Source of the DNA: JACQFK01 sp036383955
GTDB lineage: Bacteria > Planctomycetota > MHYJ01 > JACPRB01
Assembly: GCA_036383955.1 (NCBI GenBank)
Contig: DASVNH010000029.1
Location: 1 to 29,885, forward strand
Direction: 5' to 3'
DNA: 29,885 nt
Made by a program: the position numbers and the translations under genes. This document shows positions 1-5,665 of the stretch, one piece after another. Each line of letters begins with the position of its first letter. Positions within the stretch are counted from its first letter, which is position 1. The notes under the pieces were generated by a model. It made no database searches and was not told the origin of the DNA. It saw only the letters and a list, made by a program, of their open reading frames with translations.

Positions 1-1
1 C

Positions 2-397
2 GACGCGGACCTCCGGGAGGCCGTCCTCGTGAACCCCTCGCTCGAACACGCGAAGCGGCTGGAGCGGCGGCTGCCGGGCGCCGGCGACGCGCGGCGGAAA
101 CTGGGCGCGGTGCTCGGCGTCGTCGGGGCCTACTGGCGCGCGGGCGCCTTCGACGACGCGCGGATCCTCCTGGGCCGGATGCCGAACCTGCTGCCGGAAA
201 CCCAGGACGCGCCGGTGCTCAGGGCGTCGAAGCTTCTCCACGCGCTGCTCGAAGGAGGCCGGCTTCACGACGCGACGGAGGAGGAGCGGAACGAGCTGTC
301 CTACATCTGGGACGGCGCGCTGTCGTGGCTCGCGCAGGAGCTGGGCCAGGCCTTCGCCGGGCGCTGCGCCGAAGTTCTCGACCACGCGGGTCTTTGA
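2..397 (+). CDS. C-terminal part of a helical-repeat (TPR-like) protein, 5' truncated
   Basis: The frame is open from the left edge, so this is the end of a longer gene. A GTG at 29 could be read as a start, but no Shine-Dalgarno sequence precedes it and the codons before it read on as plausible protein. The visible 131 residues are Ala/Leu/Arg-rich and amphipathic, with a segment resembling a TPR helix pair (AYWRAGAFDDARILLGRMP). No catalytic motif is visible. The TGA stop lies inside the first bases of a CACAGAG-type repeat. Function unknown; the TPR-like reading is an inference from pattern. Confidence 0.6.
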   Translation, partial: DADLREAVLVNPSLEHAKRLERRLPGAGDARRKLGAVLGVVGAYWRAGAFDDARILLGRMPNLLPETQDAPVLRASKLLHALLEGGRLHDATEEERNELSYIWDGALSWLAQELGQAFAGRCAEVLDHAGL

Positions 398-427
398 TTA
401 GCCACAGAGACACAGAGGCACAGAGCC
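395..427 (+). repeat. CACAGAG-type repeat, left arm of an inverted pair
   Basis: The arm begins TGATTAGCCACAGAG and continues with further CACAGAG units. The first 15 bases are repeated exactly in inverse orientation at 780-794. The TGA at its start is the stop codon of the upstream gene. The arms enclose about 335 bp holding only the frameshifted DUF5076 gene. It could be a degenerate transposable-element end, a REP-like element or a terminator; the sequence does not decide. Confidence 0.75.
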
Positions 428-434
428 GCGACGA

Positions 435-739
435 TCAGGGTTTCTCCGGGAAGTGCCCCTCGGGTTCGTCGGTAGGGCTGTCCAATTCCGCGTCGAAGGT
501 CTCGCGAATCCCCTGAATCACTTCCTCGACGACGACGCCCTCCGATGCGTAATGTGCGTTGGCGACTTGCCTGGCGACGTCCGCGAGGACGATCCCCCAC
601 GCGGCAGGATCCTTCCAGACACCTATTCTCAGGGCGCAGTGAAGAGCCCCTTCGCGACCCACGCTCGGAACATTTCGGTGGACTTGGGATCGTGTCTTGC
701 CGCGTCGGGAATCTGAAGGGTTCCATTCTCATGACCCAT
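435..739 (-). pseudogene. DUF5076-family protein, broken by a single-base frameshift
   Basis: Read on the minus strand from an ATG at 739, the first frame gives LQIPDAARHDPKSTEMFRAWV and then stops at 629. The second frame, entered near 653, gives HCALRIGVWKDPAAWGIVLADVARQVANAHY and ends TFDAELDSPTDEPEG before a stop at 435. Joined, they match the DUF5076 plan as I recall it: a PxAxxDPKxxE N-terminus, a WxDPAAWGIxLADxARxVAxA core and a FDAExxxPTD end. One missing base near 653-655 would restore the full reading frame. It is either a recent pseudogene or a consensus error. DUF5076 function is unknown. A GTG at 662 opens the second frame but lacks the family N-terminus, so I do not treat it as the true start. 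Confidence 0.75.
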
Positions 740-762
740 GCGACCACCCAAGTAAGAGAACG

Positions 763-794
763 CCTCTGTGTCTCTGTGCCTCTGTGGCTAATCA
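763..794 (-). repeat. CACAGAG-type repeat, right arm of an inverted pair
   Basis: Read on the minus strand it starts TGATTAGCCACAGAG, identical over 15 bases to the arm at 395-409, then runs into more CACAGAG units in a slightly different order. Its TGA is the stop codon of the DUF3817 gene, so both flanking genes end inside the repeat. Confidence 0.75.
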
Positions 795-1094
795 GCGCGA
801 CTCGACATCTCTTTCGAAAGTGCGCAGGCGGCCGTCGAGCAGGAACGGCCCGAAGGGAAGCAGGCCGGCGAGGAAGACCAGCGCGGCGCGGCCGAGCGGC
901 CAGCGGGCGGCCCGCGTCGCCCGCGCGAGCGCGAGGCAGAACACGACGAACAGGAGGCCGTGCGCCCAGCCCAGGACTTTGACGGCCAGAGGCTTGCCGG
1001 CGAGGTGCTTCAGGGGCATGGCGACGCCGAGCAGGAGAAGGAACGACACGCCTTCCACGCACGCGATCCGCCTCAGGAAGCGGACGGGATTCAC
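792..1094 (-). CDS. DUF3817 small membrane protein
   Basis: This 100-residue hydrophobic protein begins with FLRRIACVEGVSFLLLLGVAMPLK and continues with a second helix (VLGWAHGLLFVVFCLAL) and a third (ALVFLAGLLPFGPFLLD). The RxIAxxEGxSxLxLxxxAMPLK start, the GxxHGxLFxxY/F motif and the GPFxxDxxL ending are characteristic of DUF3817 (YdzA-like) inner-membrane proteins. Its GTG start shares four bases (GTGA) with the metH stop, so it is translationally coupled and probably the last gene of the metH transcript. Its role is unknown, and the link to methionine metabolism is only positional. The protein ends inside the repeat arm at 763-794. Confidence 0.85.
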   Translation of the reverse strand: MNPVRFLRRIACVEGVSFLLLLGVAMPLKHLAGKPLAVKVLGWAHGLLFVVFCLALARATRAARWPLGRAALVFLAGLLPFGPFLLDGRLRTFERDVESR

Positions 1095-4000
1095 AGGACG
1101 CCGGAGGCGTTGAAGTATTCCGCCTGGGTGTGGTGGAAGACGAGGGCGGAGACGGAGGCCTCGGGGTCCATCATGTGGCCCTCGGTGAGGCGCAGGCCGA
1201 TCTCCTCGGGCTGGAGCAGGCGGAACAGCTTCTCCTGGTCGGCGAGCTCGGGGCAGGCGGGATAGCCGAAGCTCACGCGCAGGCCCTGGTACTTCGCCTT
1301 GAAGCGGTCGTTCATCGTCAGCTCGGGCCCGTCCGGGAAGCCCCACCACGTGCGGAGGTCGCGGTGCAGCTTCTCCGCGTACGCCTCGGCCGTCTCGATC
1401 GCCACCGACTGCAGCGCGTGCGAGAGCACGTACTCGCCTTTGTTTTTGAGCTCCTCGGCGCGCGCGCGGACGCCGTCGCCCGCCGTCAGCGCGAACATCG
1501 CGACGTGGTCGAAGCCGAGCTCCGCGGGGCGGACGTAGTCGGCGAGGCAGAGGCCGTCGGGCGTCGCCTGCCGCGGGAAGTCGAAGCGCTCCAGCTCCTT
1601 CCCTTCCGGGTCGTAGAGGAAGAGCGTGTTGCCGCGGGAGTTGGCCTTGAAGAAGCGGTAGACGGCCCGGGCCTTCAGCCAGCCGTCCTCGCAGCGGCGC
1701 TGGACGTCCGCCACGATCGCGTTCAGCTCGAGGTACTTCGCGTCCTTCTGCTCGGCGAGGCGGTCGACGGCCCCCTTGATGCCGAGGTGCTTCGCGAAGA
1801 GGAACTGGCGGTTCAGGTAGGGCCAGAGCGCGCGGAGGTCGGGCGCGCCGGTCACGTGGCGGTCGAGGTCCGGCGGCACGCGGACCGGCTCGTCGGGGCG
1901 GATCCGCGAGGAGCGGACGGTGGAGACGGGGGCGGCGACGGCCGGGGCGGCCGCGTCCTCGCTCGAGAAGCGGATCGCCTCCTCGGAGATCTTCTGGTCG
2001 AGGGCCGAGCGGGCGTCCTTGTTCATGACCTGGTTGCAGAGGTCCAGGCCCTGCATCGCGTCCTTCGCGTAGGCCACGAACGACCCGTAGGCCGGCCGGA
2101 TCCGGGTGTACGTGAACTTGCGGGTGAGGGCGGCGCCGCCGACCAGGATCGGGAGGTCGACGCCCGCCGTCTTCAGGTCCTGCGCGGTGATCACCATCTG
2201 CTGGGCCGACTTCACGAGCAGGCCCGAGAGGCCGATCAGGTCGGGCTTGTGCTCGCGCGCGGCGCGGATCAGGTCGTCGGGCGGGCACTTGATCCCGAGG
2301 TTGACGATCGAGTAGCCGTTGTTCGAGAGGATGATCTCGACGAGGTTCTTGCCGATGTCGTGGACGTCGCCCTTCACCGTGGCGAGGATCATCTTGCCGC
2401 GGTTCTGGGCGTCGGCCTTCTCCATGAACTTCTCGAGGTGGGAGACGGCCGCCTTCATCGCCTCGGCCGACTGCAGCACCTCGGCGACGATGAGCTCGTT
2501 GGCGTTGAAGAGGCGGCCGACCTCGTCCATGCCCTTCATGAGGGGGCCGTTGATGATGTCGAGCGGCTTCGCCTCCTTGCGCTTGAGCTCGAGGTCCTCG
2601 ACGAGGCCTTCCTTGGTGCCCTCGAGGATGTAGGCGGCGAGGCGCTCGTCGAGGGAGAGGCGCTTCTTGTCGGACACGACCGCCTTCTTGCCGCGGAAGT
2701 GCTCGGCGAAGCGGGCGATGGGGTCGTCGCCGCGGTTGAAGAGGAGGTCGTCGGAGAGCCGCTTCTCCTCCTCGGGGATCTGGGCGTAGCGGACGAGCTT
2801 CTCGGAGGAGACGATGGCGTAGTCGAGGCCGGCCTTGGTGCAGTGGTAGAGGAAGACGGCGTTGAGGACCTCGCGGCCGGCGTTGGGCACGCCGAAGGAG
2901 ACGTTGGAGATGCCGAGCACGGTCTTGGTGCCGGGGAACTTCTCCTTGAGGAGGCGGACGGCGTCGATCGTCTCCTTCGCCGACCCGACGTAGTTCTTGT
3001 CGCCGGAGGCGCAGGGGAAGACGAGCGGGTCCCAGAGGATGTCCTCGCCCGCGACGCCGTACTTCTCCGTCAGGAGCCGGTAGCTCCGCTCGGCGACCTT
3101 GAGCTTGGCGCCGGCGGCGATCGCCTGCCCCTTCTCGTCGATGCAGCCGACGATGAGCGCGGCGCCGTAGCGGCGCGCCATCGGGCAGATCTTCTCGAAC
3201 TTCTCCTCGCCGTCCTCGAGGTTGATCGAGTTGATGATCGACTTCCCCTGGCACCAGGTCAGGGCGAGCTCGACGCCCGCCGGGTTGGTGGTGTCGATCA
3301 TGAGCGGCACCTTGACCATCCGGATGAGCTTCTCGAGGAAGGCGGACGTCGCGGGCAGCTCGTCGATCTCCGTGTGCTGGATGTTGACGTCGAGGACGTG
3401 CGCGCCCGCCTTGACCTGCTTGCGGCCGATCTCGGCGGCCTCCTCGAACTTGCCGCCCATGACGAGCTCGCGGAACTTCTTCGAACCGGTCACGTTGGTG
3501 CGCTCGCCGACGATGAGGGGGCGGCTCGACTCCTCGCAGGGGACGTACTCGATGCCGCTCACGTGGGAGGCGCGCGGGGCGGAGGGCACGCGGGGCTTGC
3601 CGGCCCGCGCGACCTTGGCGATTTCGCGGATGTAGGCGGGCGTCGTGCCGCAGCAGCCGCCGACGATGTTCAGCCAGCCCTGGTCGATGAAGCGGGCGAG
3701 CGCGCCCGCCACCATGGCGGGCGTCTCGTTGTACTTGCCGTCGGCGTCGGGCAGGCCGGCGTTCGGGTAGCACGAGGTGAAGCTCCGGGTCATCCCCGCC
3801 AGCGTGCGGACGTGGTCGGTCATGAACTCGGGGCCGGTGCCGCAATTGAGGCCCACCGACAGCGGGTCCGCGTGCTCGATCGAGGCGTAGAAGGCGTCGA
3901 CGCCCTGCCCCGCCAGCATCGTGCCCATCGGCTCGATCGTCGCCGAGAGCATGAGGGGGACGCGGAACCCGACTTCCTCCTGGGCCTTCCCGATGCCGAT

Positions 4001-4537
4001 GAGGCCGGCCTTCACGTTGCGGGTGTCCTGCGAGGTCTCGAGGAGGAGGAGGTCGACGCCCCCGCGGAGCAGCCCGAGGGCCTGCCGGCGGAACTGCTCG
4101 ACCAAGTCGGGGAAGGTCACGCCGCCGGTGACGCTGATGGCCTTCGTGGTGGGGCCCATCGAGCCGGCGACGAAGCGCGGGCCGGGAAAGTTCTTCGCGG
4201 CCTCGCGGGCGAGCCGGGCGGCGGCCTCGTTGATGGCGTCGCACCGGTCCTGGAGGCCGTACTCGGCGAGGACGAGGGGCGTCGAGCCGAACGTGTTCGT
4301 CTCGACGATGTCGGCGCCGGCCTCGAAGTAGGCGGCGTGGATCTCGCGGATGACGTCGGGCCGCGTGAGCACGAGGTTCTCGTTGCAGCCCTCGAGCGCG
4401 GGCCCGCCGAAGTCGGCGGCCTTGAGGTCGCGCGCCTGGATCTGCGTGCCCATCGCGCCGTCGATGACGAGCACGCGCTCGCGGAGGAGCTCCGAGAGCG
4501 CCTTCATCGACGGATGCCAGGGCAGCGAGGTCTTCAC
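1091..4537 (-). CDS. metH: Cobalamin-dependent methionine synthase
   Basis: The enzyme transfers the methyl group of 5-methyltetrahydrofolate to homocysteine through cob(I)alamin, giving methionine in the cytoplasm. At 1148 residues it has all four MetH modules, slightly shorter than the 1227-residue E. coli enzyme. The homocysteine domain carries the zinc cysteines Cys232 (GLNCGTGPE) and Cys295/296 (GGCCGTTP). The folate domain starts near residue 335 (VGERTNVTGSKKF). The cobalamin domain has DVHDIGKN at 724-731, with His726 as the cobalt ligand. The C-terminal reactivation domain ends TEGHMMDPEASVSALVFHH. The GTG at 4537 is chosen because AAAGGA lies 5 nt upstream; the ATG at 4507 lacks such a site. 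Downstream of the ArsR-methyltransferase gene and overlapping DUF3817. Confidence 0.97.
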   Translation of the reverse strand: MKTSLPWHPSMKALSELLRERVLVIDGAMGTQIQARDLKAADFGGPALEGCNENLVLTRPDVIREIHAAYFEAGADIVETNTFGSTPLVLAEYGLQDRCDAINEAAARLAREAAKNFPGPRFVAGSMGPTTKAISVTGGVTFPDLVEQFRRQALGLLRGGVDLLLLETSQDTRNVKAGLIGIGKAQEEVGFRVPLMLSATIEPMGTMLAGQGVDAFYASIEHADPLSVGLNCGTGPEFMTDHVRTLAGMTRSFTSCYPNAGLPDADGKYNETPAMVAGALARFIDQGWLNIVGGCCGTTPAYIREIAKVARAGKPRVPSAPRASHVSGIEYVPCEESSRPLIVGERTNVTGSKKFRELVMGGKFEEAAEIGRKQVKAGAHVLDVNIQHTEIDELPATSAFLEKLIRMVKVPLMIDTTNPAGVELALTWCQGKSIINSINLEDGEEKFEKICPMARRYGAALIVGCIDEKGQAIAAGAKLKVAERSYRLLTEKYGVAGEDILWDPLVFPCASGDKNYVGSAKETIDAVRLLKEKFPGTKTVLGISNVSFGVPNAGREVLNAVFLYHCTKAGLDYAIVSSEKLVRYAQIPEEEKRLSDDLLFNRGDDPIARFAEHFRGKKAVVSDKKRLSLDERLAAYILEGTKEGLVEDLELKRKEAKPLDIINGPLMKGMDEVGRLFNANELIVAEVLQSAEAMKAAVSHLEKFMEKADAQNRGKMILATVKGDVHDIGKNLVEIILSNNGYSIVNLGIKCPPDDLIRAAREHKPDLIGLSGLLVKSAQQMVITAQDLKTAGVDLPILVGGAALTRKFTYTRIRPAYGSFVAYAKDAMQGLDLCNQVMNKDARSALDQKISEEAIRFSSEDAAAPAVAAPVSTVRSSRIRPDEPVRVPPDLDRHVTGAPDLRALWPYLNRQFLFAKHLGIKGAVDRLAEQKDAKYLELNAIVADVQRRCEDGWLKARAVYRFFKANSRGNTLFLYDPEGKELERFDFPRQATPDGLCLADYVRPAELGFDHVAMFALTAGDGVRARAEELKNKGEYVLSHALQSVAIETAEAYAEKLHRDLRTWWGFPDGPELTMNDRFKAKYQGLRVSFGYPACPELADQEKLFRLLQPEEIGLRLTEGHMMDPEASVSALVFHHTQAEYFNASGVL

Positions 4538-4552
4538 GTTCGTCCTTTAATT

Positions 4553-4637
4553 GGCCACAGAGACACGGAGACACGGAGACGCGCTTCGTCGTACGCCTCT
4601 AGAGGGTCGTTCTCTGTGTCTCTGTGTCTCTGTGGCC
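4553..4637. repeat. CACAGAG-type inverted repeat forming a long hairpin between metH and its upstream gene
   Basis: The left arm 4553-4580 (GGCCACAGAGACACGGAG...) and the right arm, ending at 4637, are reverse complements over about 27 bp. The two mismatches would be G-U pairs in plus-strand RNA. The loop is about 28 nt. It fills nearly all the gap between the ArsR-methyltransferase gene and metH, both minus strand. It could be an attenuator, a processing hairpin, or the same repeat family seen at 395-427 and 763-794. Confidence 0.8.
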
Positions 4638-4644
4638 ATTCTTC

Positions 4645-5541
4645 CTACTTCGGTTTACGGCCGCTCGCGACGAGCACCTGGAAGGGGTCGCCGCGCTTGC
4701 GGGCGCCGACCTCGATCCGGAGGTCCTTGAGCCCGGCGCTCCGGAGCAGCTTGGTCAGGGTGGCTTCGTCGAAGCCGAGCCAGCGGTCGCCCAGCTTGCG
4801 GACCCACTCCTCGCGGTGCTCCTTGAGGTCGAGGAGCAGCACGGCGCCGCCCGGGACGACGATGCGGACCGCCTCGGCGAGCGCCCGCGCGGGGTCCTGG
4901 GCGTGGTGCAGGGCCTGGGAGAGCAGCGCGACGTCCACGCTCGCGTCGGGCAGCGGCACGGCCTCGATGTCCCCCGTCTTCCAGGTGATGTTCCGCAGGC
5001 CGCGCTCCAGGGCGTCGGCCTTCGCCCGCTCGAGGACGCGGGGGCTGACGTCCACCGCCATGACCTTCGACGCCCAGCGCGCCGCCTCCATGGAGAGGTG
5101 GCCCTCGCCGCAGCCGAGGTCGGCCACGCGGAGCGGCGGCAGGAGGTGGCCGAGGGCGCGGGCCCAGGCCGCCCAGCTCTTCCCGGGGACCAGGCCGCGC
5201 TCGTGGGTGAAGTCCTCGCCGCGCTGCCGGAGGATCTCCTGCAGGCGGGCGTCGTCGTCGCTTCCGTTGAGCGCGCGCAGCTCGCGCCGCACCGCCTTCC
5301 AGGTGCGCGACAGCGAGGCGGCGTCGCGCTTGACCGCGTAATAGGTCCAGCCCCGGTCGCGCTCCTCCTCGACCAGGCCGCCCTCGCGGAGCAGCCGCAG
5401 GTGGCGCGACACCCCCGGCTGCGCGATGCCCAGGATGGACGTCAGCTCGGTCACGTTCAGGCGCTGGCGCCCCAGCAGGCGCAGGATGCGGAGCCGCGCC
5501 TCGTCGCCCAGCAGGCGGAAGAGCGCGGTGGCCTCTTTCAT
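4645..5541 (-). CDS. ArsR-family regulator fused to a SAM-dependent methyltransferase
   Basis: Residues 1-70 form an ArsR winged helix (LFRLLGDEARLRILRLL, then the recognition helix QPGVSRHLRLLREGGLV and a wing ending GWTYYAV). Residues 135-298 are a class I methyltransferase with motif I DLGCGEG at 141-147, an acidic strand-2 end (AVDVSPRVLERAK), DIEAVPLPDASVD and an LHH(A) motif. The gene heads the minus-strand unit with metH, 107 bp downstream. ArsR regulators that sense S-adenosylhomocysteine (SahR) control metH and related genes in some bacteria, so a role as a SAM/SAH-responsive regulator is a reasonable inference; the methyl acceptor is unknown. There is no Shine-Dalgarno site; a promoter sits directly against the start codon. 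Confidence 0.88.
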   Translation of the reverse strand: MKEATALFRLLGDEARLRILRLLGRQRLNVTELTSILGIAQPGVSRHLRLLREGGLVEEERDRGWTYYAVKRDAASLSRTWKAVRRELRALNGSDDDARLQEILRQRGEDFTHERGLVPGKSWAAWARALGHLLPPLRVADLGCGEGHLSMEAARWASKVMAVDVSPRVLERAKADALERGLRNITWKTGDIEAVPLPDASVDVALLSQALHHAQDPARALAEAVRIVVPGGAVLLLDLKEHREEWVRKLGDRWLGFDEATLTKLLRSAGLKDLRIEVGARKRGDPFQVLVASGRKPK

Positions 5542-5577
5542 ATGTAGAGATATATATATAGTTATGTATTATGTCAA
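5542..5577 (-). promoter_or_regulatory. AT-rich promoter/operator of the ArsR-methyltransferase-metH unit
   Basis: On the minus strand TTGACA (5572-5577), a 17-nt spacer and TATATC (5549-5554) form a near-consensus sigma-70 promoter. The -10 ends 7 nt before the ATG, so the transcript is probably leaderless. The stretch is an AT island (a TATATATATA run with flanking near-dyad bases) in very GC-rich DNA. Its overlap with the promoter fits autorepression by the ArsR protein, which is an inference. Confidence 0.6.
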
Positions 5578-5605
5578 GACCCGGGCCGGGATTCCGCTTT
5601 GCCCC

Positions 5606-5633
5606 TTGCGTTGGCCCCCGGAGGGCCTATAAA
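5606..5633 (+). promoter_or_regulatory. Probable promoter of the Ser/Thr kinase gene
   Basis: TTGCGT (5606-5611), a 16-nt spacer and TATAAA (5628-5633) resemble a sigma-70 promoter. AAGGAGGAG follows at 5635-5643, but it lies about 23 nt from the chosen ATG at 5666, farther than usual. No start codon in frame lies between this site and an upstream in-frame TAA at 5630. Confidence 0.5.
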
Positions 5634-5665
5634 CAAGGAGGAGCGAGGGCGGGCGGGACCAGGGG

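Noticed and set aside
1130..5341. A 1403-codon open frame on the plus strand opposite metH and the ArsR-methyltransferase gene
   Set aside because: It is antisense to firmly identified genes, is Val/Leu/Glu/Arg/Ala/Gly low-complexity, and results from the GC-rich third positions of the real genes.
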